A stretch of 64,000 bases of DNA from Roseibium porphyridii (GTDB lineage Bacteria > Pseudomonadota > Alphaproteobacteria > Rhizobiales > Stappiaceae): assembly GCF_026191725.2 (NCBI RefSeq), contig NZ_CP120863.1:5374001-5438000 (forward strand). The letters are read 5' to 3'. The position numbers and the translations under genes were made by a program. Shown one piece after another: positions 9,009 to 18,354 of the stretch. A model generated the notes under the pieces. That model saw only the letters and a list, made by a program, of their open reading frames with translations. It ran no database searches and was not told where the DNA came from. How positions within the stretch are numbered: position 1 is the first letter of the stretch; every line of letters begins with the position of its first letter.

Positions 9009-10190
9009 TGATCCTCCCCCTTTGAAGTGGTCCATCGTTATGTTTAGAAAAGCGAAGGATCAAAATGGCTGCGAAACCTCACAAGCCAAAAGAAATTGTC
9101 TCGAAGTTGCGGCAGGTTGAAGTCCTTGTCGGCCAAGGAATGCCGCGCATTGATGCCAATCGGCAAGTTCGCATCACCGAGCAGACTTATTATCGTTGGC
9201 GGAAGCAAAATGATGGGATGAGAACCGACCAACTGAAAGAACTCAATCGCCTTCAGAAAGAGAAGGAACGTTTGCGCAAGGCGGTCTCTGACCTGACTCT
9301 GGAAAAGCTGATCTTGTCGCAAGCTGCAAAGGGAAACTTCTGAGCCCCGCCCGTCGTCGCGCCTGCATCAATCACATTCGTCAGCATCTCGGCGTGTTAG
9401 AGCGCCGAACCTGTCGTGTTCTGAGTCAGCACCGGTCCACGCAGAGGAAGATTCCCATCGGGCGCGATTACGAAGAGCGTCTCGAGGCCGACATGATTGA
9501 GCTGACCCGCCAGTATGGCCGTTACGGGTACCGTCGGATTGCAGCTCTGCTCAGAGAAGCCGGTTAACATGTGAATGACAAGCGCGTCGAGCATCTGTGG
9601 CGACGAGAGGAAGCAGAAAGTACCAATGAAACATGCGAAGAGAGGGCGGCTCAGGCTGAACGACGGATCGTGTGTCCGGTTGCGACCAGAGTATCCTGAT
9701 CATGTCTGGAGCTACGACTTCGTGCATTGCCGAACCAATGAAGGAAAGGTCTCCGGACACTGAACATCCTGGACGAGTATACCCCGGGGGTGCCTGGCAA
9801 TCCGAGTGCAGCGAAAGCTGAACTCCACCCACGTGATTGACGTGCTGACAGATCTCTTCATCCTGCGTGGACCACCAGCCTACGTCAGATCGGAACACGG
9901 GCCTGAGTTTGCTGCTCAAGCCGTCAGGGACTGGATCAACGCTGTGGGTGCAAAGACCGCGTATATCGAACCGGGTTCGCCATGGGAAGTGGATACTGCG
10001 AGAGGTTCAACGCCAGCCTCCGAGATGAGCTGCTGGACGGAGAAATCTTCTACAGCCTAAAGGAAGCGCAAATCCTGATTGAACAATGGAGGAAACCTTG
10101 CAATACCAAGCGTCCACACAGCGCCTTGGGCCACCGATCCCGGCACCAGAAACCATCGTCCGGATGGACCAAAGCCCAGTCATGCACCAA
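9009..10190 (+). mobile_element. IS3-family (IS407-like) insertion sequence, degraded
   Basis: Contains an intact orfA and a broken orfB of the IS407 group. The left end is probably at TGATCCTCCCCC (9009), running into TTTGAAGTGGTCCATC. A partial match to its reverse complement, GATGGACCA, occurs at 10163-10171, which puts the right end near 10190. Right-end decay makes the exact border and target duplication unreadable. The element lies just downstream of tRNA-Ser and upstream of the capsule locus. Confidence 0.8.
9065..9343 (+). CDS. IS3-family transposase OrfA
   Basis: 92 residues, apparently intact. It has a helix-turn-helix (KEIVSKLRQVEVLV ... ITEQTYYRWRKQ) and a C-terminal leucine-zipper-like segment (LNRLQKEKERLRKAVSDL then TLEKLIL). 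This is the DNA-binding subunit that works with OrfB. AAGGA is placed before the ATG. It cannot drive transposition alone, because orfB is broken. Confidence 0.9.
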   Translation: MAAKPHKPKEIVSKLRQVEVLVGQGMPRIDANRQVRITEQTYYRWRKQNDGMRTDQLKELNRLQKEKERLRKAVSDLTLEKLILSQAAKGNF

Positions 10191-10206
10191 CAATCAAAAT
10201 TGTCCA
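9344..10206 (+). pseudogene. IS3-family transposase OrfB, broken
   Basis: Recognisable pieces of an IS407-type OrfB lie in different frames: an N-terminal part with YGRYGYRRIAALLREAG ending at an in-frame TAA; RGRLRLNDGSCVRLRPEYP and HVWSYDFV in another frame; then LNSTHVIDVLTDLFILRG and AVRDWINAVGAKTAYIEPG; and finally GYCERFNASLRDELLDGE with RPHSALGH. At least one stop and three frame changes separate them, and the second catalytic position reads RSEHGPEF where the family has RSDNGPEF. It is a pseudogene. Confidence 0.9.
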
Positions 10207-10538
10207 TGCACGAAAGAAATAGCAAACTATCTCTTTAGGCAAAACTTGTGCATCGTTCTAAAACGGTAGTTCAGGGAACTGCGAACAGACTACATTGAAA
10301 GGCCTGTCGAATTCGAATATGAAACAAAAATACTGTTGATTGCCTTGGCTGAAAATTGCAACGAAGCGATTTTAATGCGGGCGAGATCAACGCATCTCCA
10401 ATAGGACGCATTTCATGAAAGTGACCAGCTCAGGCCAGATTTGCCTTCGCAAATGAATGACAATCGGTTCTCAATCGTTTCTACGAGCGACAGTTTTAAA
10501 CCCACACAGAACGTGTGCGAGTGGCCCACAATCAATAT

Positions 10539-10840
10539 TTATTCCTGTGTATTCTGCCAATTCACGTTCACCTGCCCGGGACGAAGTGGAATGCTGATGG
10601 TCACCCCAAGGAGTTTGTATCCAGAACTATAGTTGGTATCGCCGTCTAACATGGTGATCGTCTTGTTGGCTGCAGCGTCCTTGCAATTGCCTATGTCGAT
10701 AGCCAACCGTGCTGCGAATTAGGACTGCCGCCGCGTCGGCACAATGCGGTCCTGCGTCCCGTTATCAGCCAATTGCACAACGGGCTCGGATCAATTATTG
10801 ATGGCATAGTCAGATCTCAAGATGAAACTGGATTAGTTGT
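10539..10840 (-). pseudogene. Decayed gene remnant of unknown family
   Basis: The stretch 10270-10948 has no intact gene. On the minus strand one frame reads as a protein-like sequence across about 300 bp, interrupted only by TGA (near 10797) and TAA (10719-10721). Segments include LRSDYAINN, LADNGTQDRIVPTRRQS, LAIDIGNCKDAAANKTITML, DGDTNYSSGYKLLG and TISIPLRPGQVNVNWQ, ending at TAA (10539-10541). The composition is ordinary for a soluble or exported protein, not for noise. I do not recognise the family. It may be debris of an older island. Confidence 0.35.
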
Positions 10841-10948
10841 TATCGCGAGGAAAAGCAGCTACCCGGCTCAAAATAGCTAGAAAGGTCATTCATTTAATGG
10901 CACCTGACGCTGCATCCCACGATCCGAACGACGACACAAAACAGCTTT

Positions 10949-11737
10949 ATGTATTCAAAACCGTTCAACGATAGCCTGAAACAACAGTTCGCGATCATTT
11001 CCGCATTGATCATTCGCGAGATGACCACCCGATATGGCAACAAGTTCGGCGGCTATATGTGGGCGGTTCTGGACCCGGTGCTGTTCATCGCGATCCTCAC
11101 GATCGTGTTTTCCGCTGTTGCGCACATACCGCCGCTCGGCCGCAGCTTCATGTTGTTTTTCGCGACTGGATACGCATCGTTTTACATCTACCGTTCGACT
11201 GCGGACCAAGTCGCCAACGCGGTCGAAGCCAATCGGGCCTTGCTCAACTATCCAATCGTTCGTCCCTATGACGCGATTGTTTCGCGCGTCTTGCTGCAGG
11301 CAGCAACCCTCTTCGTGGTCAACCTGCTGCTGTTCGGTGTGATGTCGTTTTTTGTCGAAATCGGACCCATTCGGATGGGACCTATCTTGGCCGCCAGTGC
11401 CATTGGTCTGACGCTTGGCGCCGGCGTCGGTATCTCCAACATCGTCTGGTTCCACCTCAACAGCACGTACCAACATATCTGGGGTGTTATCAACCGACCC
11501 GCCTTCATGGTCTCGGGTGTGTTCTTTCTTCCCGAAGCCATTCCGCTGCCCTATCGCGATGTTCTGATGTGGAACCCGCTGGTACACTTGGTTGGGCTGT
11601 TCCGAATGGGCTTCTACCCCACCTATCGCGCCTCCTATGTCGACTTACCCTATGTGATAGGTTTGGCTGTATTTTCTGTTGTGTTTGGTCTGTTTCTTGT
11701 GTGGCTGTTCGATGCCCGCCTGAGGGAGCCTAAATGA
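10949..11737 (+). CDS. kpsM: Capsule polysaccharide ABC transporter, permease (KpsM type)
   Basis: 262 residues of the ABC-2 permease family with about six hydrophobic segments. It has the KpsM/RkpT-like N-terminal signature IREMTTRYGNKFGGYMWAVLDP and the late NPLVHLVGLFRMGFYPTY. With KpsT it moves the finished capsule chain across the inner membrane. The gene ends in ATGA shared with kpsT. Its ribosome site is poor, and a 25-codon frame starting at 10897 overlaps the start codon, so translation may depend on an upstream frame. It is the first gene of the plus-strand capsule operon. Confidence 0.95.
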   Translation: MYSKPFNDSLKQQFAIISALIIREMTTRYGNKFGGYMWAVLDPVLFIAILTIVFSAVAHIPPLGRSFMLFFATGYASFYIYRSTADQVANAVEANRALLNYPIVRPYDAIVSRVLLQAATLFVVNLLLFGVMSFFVEIGPIRMGPILAASAIGLTLGAGVGISNIVWFHLNSTYQHIWGVINRPAFMVSGVFFLPEAIPLPYRDVLMWNPLVHLVGLFRMGFYPTYRASYVDLPYVIGLAVFSVVFGLFLVWLFDARLREPK

Positions 11738-12393
11738 TCCGTCTTGAAAACATGACCAAAGCTTTCAAGCACAAGGGTGAATTCCGTTACATCGCCAAGG
11801 ATGTCTCGTTCACGATCCCCAGGGGTGAGAGTATCGGGCTGCTCGGTCGAAACGGGGCCGGTAAATCGACGCTACTGAAACTAATTTCCGGCACCATCAA
11901 GCCCACATCCGGTCGGATCATCCGGCGCGCAAACGTTTCCTTCCCCCTGGGTTTTCAGGGTAGTTTCAATCCTAGTCTAACTGGCGAACAGAATGTTCGT
12001 TTTGTTGCCAGAATCTATGGCCACGATACCGAAGACCTTGTTCAGTATGTTCAAGATTTTGCTGAACTTGGCAAAGCCTATCAAATGCCTGTAAAAACCT
12101 ATTCGTCTGGTATGAAGGCACGTCTTGCTTTTGGAGTAAGTATGGGGATTAGTTTCGACTACTATCTAGTGGACGAGATCACAGCGGTAGGTGATAAGAA
12201 CTTTCAGCAGAAATGCAAACGCGTTTTCAGAGAGAAACTACAAACGTCAGATATTATCATGGTGTCGCACGCAGCCGGCGCTCTTAAGGACTACTGCACG
12301 ACCGGCGTCGTGCTTGAGGATGGACAGTTAAGCTATTTTGCGAATATTGATGATGCAATTCGAATGCACGATGAAAATATGGCACGCCGCTAG
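11734..12393 (+). CDS. kpsT: Capsule polysaccharide ABC transporter, ATPase (KpsT type)
   Basis: 219 residues, the usual length for KpsT/CtrD. Walker A GRNGAGKST is at ~40-48, the signature is YSSGMKARLAFGVSMG, and the Walker B-like segment is YYLVDEITAVGD, with the switch His in IIMVSHAAG. It powers export through KpsM. Its start overlaps kpsM by 4 nt. The 31-nt gap to the next gene keeps all three export genes in one transcript. Confidence 0.96.
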   Translation: MIRLENMTKAFKHKGEFRYIAKDVSFTIPRGESIGLLGRNGAGKSTLLKLISGTIKPTSGRIIRRANVSFPLGFQGSFNPSLTGEQNVRFVARIYGHDTEDLVQYVQDFAELGKAYQMPVKTYSSGMKARLAFGVSMGISFDYYLVDEITAVGDKNFQQKCKRVFREKLQTSDIIMVSHAAGALKDYCTTGVVLEDGQLSYFANIDDAIRMHDENMARR

Positions 12394-12424
12394 CAGTCAG
12401 CAGAATTGAAGGTAAGGTGACGAA

Positions 12425-13729
12425 ATGTCGGGATCAGCAAAGCCTGCCAAAGCTGACAACGTGGCAGAAACAGACAGTTCCATTGTGCAAATGCCGCAAA
12501 AGGGCGGCGCCGTTGTCGCGCCCAAGGAACGTTCGATCGTCGAGCGGCTGAAGAAGTCGGGGCTCGACCCCCAGAAACTGCTCGATCTGACGTTGCCCGG
12601 GTCGTCCGGGAAAGCGTCGACCAAAACGCGGCACAGGCTGATTGCGTTCGGCTTTGCCCTCATGGTCGCGCTGCCGTCAATGGCCTTCACGTTCTACATG
12701 TTCTTCGTGGCCAGCGACCAGTACCACAGCGTGACGGCCTTTGCGCTGCGCAGCGCCAATCAGACGCCCGCGACCGAGATTCTCGGAATGGTGCTCGATT
12801 CCGGCGGCGAATCCACCGCATCCAACAGCTACATCGTTCATGACTACCTCCAAAGCCAGGCGATCGTTCAGGATCTGCCGGACAATGTCAGTCTGGACGC
12901 GATCTACAATCGTGACGGCGCCGACTGGCTGTTCCGGATGGGATCAGACCTGTCGATCGAGGAGAAAGTCAGCTACTGGAACAGCAAGGTGGACGTGGAT
13001 TACGATTCCACGTCCGGCGTGATCTACATCCAAACCCGCAGTTTCGACCCGCAGGATTCGCTTCTTCTGGCGCAGACCGTTCTCGACCGGTCGGAAACCC
13101 TCGTGAACCAGCTGTCGCTGGAAAACCGCAGGCAATCGGTCAAGTATGCCGAAGAAGCCGTCGCAAGGGCCGAGGCCCGGCTGAAGGCGATCCGGAAACA
13201 GATGATCGCCTATCGGGAGGCGACCCAGGAGGTCAATCCGGAAAGCAACGCCGAATTGGCCATGGAAATGATCGCGCGGCTTGATCAGGAAGTCGCGGCC
13301 AAAGAAGCCGAACGGGCCACCTTGAGCGATCACCTGGATGCAGATTCGCCAAAGATCCGGCTGCTCACCGGCGAGATCAACGCCCTGAAGGCACAGATTG
13401 CCAAGGAGCGCCAGCGGCTCGGTGGCGGCCGCGCCGAAGACGGCTCAGGCCGGGACTCGATTTCCTACCGCATCGCCGACTATTCGGAGCTGGCGCTTGA
13501 GGAAGAATTCGCGCAGAAGCTTTACACCACAGCCCTGGCAGGGCTTGAAAAAGCGCGCCAGGACGCCGACAGCAAGCATCTCTATCTTGCAACTTTCATT
13601 GAGCCGACGCTCTCCGAGGCGGCGCAATATCCGAACAGGGCCATCCATTCTCTCAGCTTCTTCCTGCTGCTGCTGGGGGTCTGGATCGTCTGCGTCCTGA
13701 TGTACTACAACATCCGCGACAGAACGTGA
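12425..13729 (+). CDS. kpsE: Capsule export inner-membrane/periplasmic protein (KpsE type)
   Basis: 434 residues. A cytoplasmic N-terminus of ~65 residues is followed by a membrane helix (LIAFGFALMVALPSMAFTFY, about 70-95), a long periplasmic part with coiled-coil segments (RQSVKYAEEAVARAEARLKA, LAMEMIARLDQEVAAKEAER) and a C-terminal helix (SFFLLLLGVWIVCVLMYY) with a short positive tail. This is the polysaccharide co-polymerase/adaptor fold of KpsE/BexC/CtrB. It links the ABC transporter to the outer-membrane exporter, whose gene (KpsD/Wza-like) is not in this window. Confidence 0.94.
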   Translation: MSGSAKPAKADNVAETDSSIVQMPQKGGAVVAPKERSIVERLKKSGLDPQKLLDLTLPGSSGKASTKTRHRLIAFGFALMVALPSMAFTFYMFFVASDQYHSVTAFALRSANQTPATEILGMVLDSGGESTASNSYIVHDYLQSQAIVQDLPDNVSLDAIYNRDGADWLFRMGSDLSIEEKVSYWNSKVDVDYDSTSGVIYIQTRSFDPQDSLLLAQTVLDRSETLVNQLSLENRRQSVKYAEEAVARAEARLKAIRKQMIAYREATQEVNPESNAELAMEMIARLDQEVAAKEAERATLSDHLDADSPKIRLLTGEINALKAQIAKERQRLGGGRAEDGSGRDSISYRIADYSELALEEEFAQKLYTTALAGLEKARQDADSKHLYLATFIEPTLSEAAQYPNRAIHSLSFFLLLLGVWIVCVLMYYNIRDRT

Positions 13730-13755
13730 CCCGTTGCATCCGGCGACACGGTCAG

Positions 13756-13773
13756 GGCCAGGAAGCCCTGGCC
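13756..13773. other. Hairpin between kpsE and the KpsC-like gene
   Basis: GGCCAGG pairs with CCTGGCC around a 4-nt loop and is followed by TTTC. It may lower read-through from the export genes into the downstream gene or protect the upstream mRNA end. There is no long T-run. Confidence 0.3.
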
Positions 13774-13815
13774 TTTCGCCTGCCCGCCAACGACCACTGA
13801 ACGAGCACAGCAGCC

Positions 13816-14907
13816 ATGTTGTTCAAAATTGCTGAACGGGCGGTGTCGCTGTCCGCAGATCTGATTTCGAGCGAAATCGACCGCAGGCTCGCCAAATCCC
13901 TCAGGCAGGGCGACAAGGTGCTTTTCTTCGGCTTCACCGGATGGAAACGCGCCTTCTACCAGTCGGTGTTCAGCGATCGGGACATTCTCTTCGTGGGCGA
14001 GGAACACTACAACGGCCCCAAGCTCATCGAGGCGGCCTTCGACTGTGTCCGGAACCAGGACGTCCATGTCTGGTCCTACAAGGATCCTTACTGGCTTTCC
14101 GCGCTGAGCAACACCAACAACTGCCGCATCTGCCGGGTCGAAGACGGTTTTCTGCGCTCCGTCGGTCTGGGTGCACAGCGCATCAAGCCGTTGTCGATCA
14201 TCATCGAGCGCGAAACCGACCTCTATTTTCACAAGTCCCGGACCAGCACCCTTCACAAGATGCTGCGCTCCCTCACCGCGGACCAGAAGACGCAGTTCCA
14301 TGACAAGGGCAGCGAACTCAAACAGCTTATCCTGGAACAGAACCTGTCCAAATATAACTTCAAGGACACCGGGGCGCGTTTTGAGGTCGCCGACCAGAGT
14401 GTGCTGGTGCTGGGGCAGGTGGAACGTGACGAGTCGATCCGCCGCGGACCGGATCCGTATGTCACCTGTGAGCAGCTGGTCGAACTCGCGATCCGGGAAA
14501 ACCCCGGGGCGACCATCTATTTCAAGCCGCATCCCGAAGTCCATCGCGGCATCGCCGAACCCTATAGCGCACCGTTCCGGCGGTTTCCCGAGCTCCGCGA
14601 ATTTCCGCAGGCCGTCAACATGTTCGCCTATGCCGATGCCTTTAAACGCATCTACACGATTTCCTCGTTGGCGGGCTTCGAGATGCTGTTGCGCGGTGCC
14701 CCCGTCACGACGCTCGGCGGTCCCTGGTATGCCGCCTGGGGGCTGACGGACGACCGCAACGTGCCAGGCGAAGAGGTGGCGGATCTGACGCCCGAAAGCC
14801 TGCTTTGGGCCGCCTATGGCGAATACCCGCTGTATCTGACGGAGAACGGTCAGACGACGGACATCTTTGCCGTCGTGCGGATCCTGACAGACCAGCTGCG
14901 CACGTAG
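13816..14907 (+). CDS. KpsC-like capsule Kdo transferase, single module
   Basis: 363 residues. The pattern VEDGFLRSVGLGA (about residue 112), VLVLGQVERDESI, YFKPHPEVH and ISSLAGFEMLLRGAPVTTLG matches the Capsule_synth/KpsC family, whose members add beta-linked Kdo to the lipid anchor of group 2-type capsules. E. coli KpsC is about twice this length with two transferase modules; here only one is present, like rhizobial RkpJ/RkpZ-sized proteins. The chemistry (first Kdo or later ones) cannot be told from sequence. It follows kpsE by 86 nt. Confidence 0.87.
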   Translation: MLFKIAERAVSLSADLISSEIDRRLAKSLRQGDKVLFFGFTGWKRAFYQSVFSDRDILFVGEEHYNGPKLIEAAFDCVRNQDVHVWSYKDPYWLSALSNTNNCRICRVEDGFLRSVGLGAQRIKPLSIIIERETDLYFHKSRTSTLHKMLRSLTADQKTQFHDKGSELKQLILEQNLSKYNFKDTGARFEVADQSVLVLGQVERDESIRRGPDPYVTCEQLVELAIRENPGATIYFKPHPEVHRGIAEPYSAPFRRFPELREFPQAVNMFAYADAFKRIYTISSLAGFEMLLRGAPVTTLGGPWYAAWGLTDDRNVPGEEVADLTPESLLWAAYGEYPLYLTENGQTTDIFAVVRILTDQLRT

Positions 14908-15222
14908 CTGAAGGGCCGGACCGGGCCTGCGGCAACGTCTACCGGCGACACCGCTCCCCCGAACAGTTGCGCGCTCCAGACGTTTGAACCTGGACCTTAA
15001 TCCACGCGAGCGAACTGGACAGATAAAACCGGGTCACGCAGCCGCGGTGCCGATGTTCATTCGCAATGGAAAACACCTTCCAAAGGATTTTGGAATTCTG
15101 TATCACAGATTTCATCGCACACCGGACCGTGGAACTCTCCTTAAACTGTCTAAAATGACCTTTGATCTGCCAGCGGAAAAAGCAAGTTTCATTTCGCTAA
15201 GCAACATTCGAACAGGCACAGT
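14908..15222. other. Gene-free gap inside the plus-strand capsule locus
   Basis: 315 bp. One short frame (14984-15226) is open but has no ribosome site and an unnatural composition, so I leave it out. No strong terminator or promoter is visible. The base composition turns AT-richer toward 15200, so a separate promoter for the large glycosyltransferase-like gene may lie here. Confidence 0.4.
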
Positions 15223-18200
15223 ATGAAATCTGATGACGTATTCGGCCTGGACGGCCAGACATTTCTAAACACGGTTCTGGAAGAATATTCTCGAGAAAAA
15301 GACAAATCCGCTGCTGCGTCTGCCCTGTCGGAGAAGCTCTGTCTCCTGACATTTCGCACCCATTCGCATGGCCCAAACGGCAATACGCCACCTTCGACCG
15401 CGGATTTCTCGACCATTGTCATCGCCGCTGAAACGACGGATGCCGGAACAATCGGCCTGAAAAACCACGTCGTCGCGATGCGCCTCATCGAGCATCGCAT
15501 GTTCGACGCTGTTTCCGATTACAACAACCGCTGTTTTGCGGTGTTTCGGCAGCTGATCGCGAAACTGTGGCACAACGGCACGGGCTACGCGCATACCGAC
15601 TTTCAGCACGCTGTCACCCTGGGCGTCCAGTTGCTTTCCAGCCTCAGCTTTACCCAGGACAAGCTCGAGCTGTTCGGCTACAAAGTCTTGCAGCCAGGTC
15701 ATGTTGAACTGATCTGGCAATCGATTCAGAACCTTTTCGAAACCTGTCCCTCCGAACGCCAGTATTCCAAGCTTCTATCGGTTATCGAGCCCTTTGTTCA
15801 TCACCTGACGCGTGTCTCGTGCCGGTGCGATGCCGCCCCGGGTCATGAAGCCGCGCGCATCATCACCCAACAGGCAAACACCGGATTTGACCGGGCTGTC
15901 TCCTATTACAACATCCTCAAGACACGCCAGATCTGCCGGGATGCGACCCGCTCGCAACTTGAGGCGCTGGCCAGCGACCTGCTGCGCGAAAAAATCCTGC
16001 CGCAGTGCCATCAAAGGCTCGACGAGCTTCAGGCCCATGAGGAGCAGCCCGAGGCCCAAGCGCCGGGCCAACGTCTGATTGCCAACGTGCTGCTGGCGAC
16101 AAGCATCATCGAGCAGGCCGAATCAAGACCTGTTTCCCAGGACTTCAAGACCCGGTGTCTGCAATACCTGGCCCAAAGCCTCGAAACGGATCTCAATTCG
16201 TCGCGGTTCTGCGACGTCTGCGGTCACTTGAACAGCTTTCTGAGCACGGAATACACGATGTCGTCCGCCGTTCTGGACTATCTCGACGACATCGTTTCAA
16301 AAATCGCGACCGCCTTCTTTGAAAAATTCTCGCTCAACGACCGTTGCGTGGAAGCATTTACCAATCTTCTGCTGACCCTGGGCGCCAACAAACACCTGGA
16401 TGCCGTCATCGACCTGCTCTTGAACCAGCAGCCGCTGCGCGTCAGCTTCTGGCTCAAACCTTTGCTGATCTGGGCGTCGGACAATTGCGAGCAAGCCAAA
16501 TTCCGAGAGTTCTGCCAGAAATGCCAGAACCGGATCGAAGAATTGACACCTGAAGGCAATCTTCGAAATCACATCCTTCTCAAAGAACTTTCAAATTACT
16601 TTGACAGACTAAAGTTCGTTTCAAAATCGAAGGAGATACTTGGAGCGTTGCCAGAACCGGACGCGCCGCGCGGTTATGTGTTTGTCCTGACCTATGCTGC
16701 GGATACGCTGGATCTGGCAATGCCGCTCAGTATCGAAGCGAAGCGCAAGGGGTATCGCGTCGCGTTCATCTCATCCCAGCTTGGCGTGAGCGCGGAAATC
16801 GCGGTCAAGCAGAACGCAAGAAGCGTTTCCGAAGGCATAAAGGACTTTTACGCCGAGGCGGAACAGCTTGAGTGCCTGGAGGATGCCGACTCATTGTTGG
16901 CGTTTATCCGCAATCACGTCAGCAACAGCCAGATCCACTCAAGGGGCCGTCCGCGGCTCTACCGGCCGCTGTTGAACGACAATGCCGTGAACTGGGAGCG
17001 GAAGTCGATCAAACTCGACGGCGTTGAATGTTACGCAGGCATTGCCGAGAAACTGCAGAACTATTATCGAACGCCGGAATTCAAGGTCTCGTCGCTCTCC
17101 ACCCGAAACTACGCGAATGCGCAAGTCTCACTTGCCGACCGAATGATCTTTCTTTCCCGGGCGGTGGAGAAACTGGCTCAGATCAGCGGCCGGCCCTGCT
17201 ACATCATAGGCAACGAGGGACAATCCGCTCCCGCTCAATCCGCGATGGCCTATTGCTCTGCGCGAGGCTATGCATCCGATGTGAATTTCATCTCGGTCTC
17301 GACCGGGTACGAAAACTATTCATCACAGGAAAGCAAGCTCAGAAGCAGCACCGTTGCGGCAGCAAACATTACCGCGTTCCCGTTTCGTCGGGGTCCGATT
17401 TTCACAACACGCAAGGCTTTTGAAGACTGGGCGAAGGACAATGCGGAGCTGAAAACCGAGGTCCGGAAAAATCTCGATCAGATCCTTCGCTTGAACCGGA
17501 CGGGACAGGCCGCTCTTGGCCCTGAGGCTCAGAAGGTGTTGAGCAGACTGAAACAGGAAAAGCGCTCGGGGAAGAAAATTCTTTGCGTATTCGGCAAGGT
17601 CCTGACCGATCTCGGCGTATCGACCGACGGCGGTCCGGCGCATGTCGATCAGCTCGATTGGATCATGCATACAAGTGCCGTCGCCGACAGCAATACGGTC
17701 GTCCTGATCAAACCGCATCCGCACGAGAGCAACCGCTCGATCACACGGTATCCGGTCACAAGCATGGCAGCGCATGTTCAATCTAATCCCAATGTCATCA
17801 TGCTGGACAAGACCTGGTTCAACATCCAGCAGCTGCTGGGCATCATCGACACCGCCATTTTGTGGAACGGCTCTTCCTCCCTAGAACTCCTGTCGCAGGG
17901 CTGCCCGGTCATCATGTGCTCCTATGCTGGACGCTTCGATTATCCGGTCAAGATGGTTTACCCGGAGTCCCGAGCGCACTACGAGCGGGTGCTGACCGAT
18001 CCCCCCTCGCTCAAGGTGGACGACGCCACAAAGCTTGCGGCGCAACGCCTGATCCTGATGCAATCGTCAACGGGGCCGTTGTCCGTGCCACAGCCATACA
18101 CTGCGGTGAAAATGACGAACGATCCCATCCCGCAAGAGCACTGGCGCGAACAAGACATAGAAAAGCTGTTGCAGGGAAAGGACCCGAACATCACCAAACT

Positions 18201-18354
18201 GTTTGCAGACGTGTTTGAACACAGCAAAGAAAGCTATTGCTCCGACCAGACCAGGTCCTTGTTCATCAAATTGCAAGACGCGGAATTCACAAGAGGTGTA
18301 AGATCTGGCACGAAAACAATCGAACAACAACTTTCCGGTGCTGGGCTGATCTGA
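15223..18354 (+). CDS. Large capsule glycosyltransferase-like protein (1043 aa)
   Basis: 1043 residues without signal peptide or membrane segment. The first ~480 residues are helical and not recognisable. From ~485 (GYVFVLTYAADTLDLAMPLS) to ~940 the protein is homologous to the 1360-aa protein encoded at 31880-35962: shared pieces include LDGVECY, TGYENYSS, GKVLTDLGVSTDGGPAH, VVLIKPHPHE, AILWNGSSSLELLSQGCPV and DYPV...PESRAHYER. KPHPHE and the WNG..SLE segment recall the KpsC/KpsS transferase fold, so I infer a cytoplasmic capsule glycosyltransferase, possibly for pseudaminic acid. The stop is directly followed by the ATG of the acyltransferase gene. Confidence 0.8.
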   Translation: MKSDDVFGLDGQTFLNTVLEEYSREKDKSAAASALSEKLCLLTFRTHSHGPNGNTPPSTADFSTIVIAAETTDAGTIGLKNHVVAMRLIEHRMFDAVSDYNNRCFAVFRQLIAKLWHNGTGYAHTDFQHAVTLGVQLLSSLSFTQDKLELFGYKVLQPGHVELIWQSIQNLFETCPSERQYSKLLSVIEPFVHHLTRVSCRCDAAPGHEAARIITQQANTGFDRAVSYYNILKTRQICRDATRSQLEALASDLLREKILPQCHQRLDELQAHEEQPEAQAPGQRLIANVLLATSIIEQAESRPVSQDFKTRCLQYLAQSLETDLNSSRFCDVCGHLNSFLSTEYTMSSAVLDYLDDIVSKIATAFFEKFSLNDRCVEAFTNLLLTLGANKHLDAVIDLLLNQQPLRVSFWLKPLLIWASDNCEQAKFREFCQKCQNRIEELTPEGNLRNHILLKELSNYFDRLKFVSKSKEILGALPEPDAPRGYVFVLTYAADTLDLAMPLSIEAKRKGYRVAFISSQLGVSAEIAVKQNARSVSEGIKDFYAEAEQLECLEDADSLLAFIRNHVSNSQIHSRGRPRLYRPLLNDNAVNWERKSIKLDGVECYAGIAEKLQNYYRTPEFKVSSLSTRNYANAQVSLADRMIFLSRAVEKLAQISGRPCYIIGNEGQSAPAQSAMAYCSARGYASDVNFISVSTGYENYSSQESKLRSSTVAAANITAFPFRRGPIFTTRKAFEDWAKDNAELKTEVRKNLDQILRLNRTGQAALGPEAQKVLSRLKQEKRSGKKILCVFGKVLTDLGVSTDGGPAHVDQLDWIMHTSAVADSNTVVLIKPHPHESNRSITRYPVTSMAAHVQSNPNVIMLDKTWFNIQQLLGIIDTAILWNGSSSLELLSQGCPVIMCSYAGRFDYPVKMVYPESRAHYERVLTDPPSLKVDDATKLAAQRLILMQSSTGPLSVPQPYTAVKMTNDPIPQEHWREQDIEKLLQGKDPNITKLFADVFEHSKESYCSDQTRSLFIKLQDAEFTRGVRSGTKTIEQQLSGAGLI

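Noticed and set aside
10897-10974. 25-codon leader frame overlapping the kpsM start
   Set aside because: Too short to support as a gene; noted only because kpsM has a weak ribosome site.
14984-15226. 80-codon frame before the 1043-aa gene
   Set aside because: No ribosome site and no protein-like pattern.
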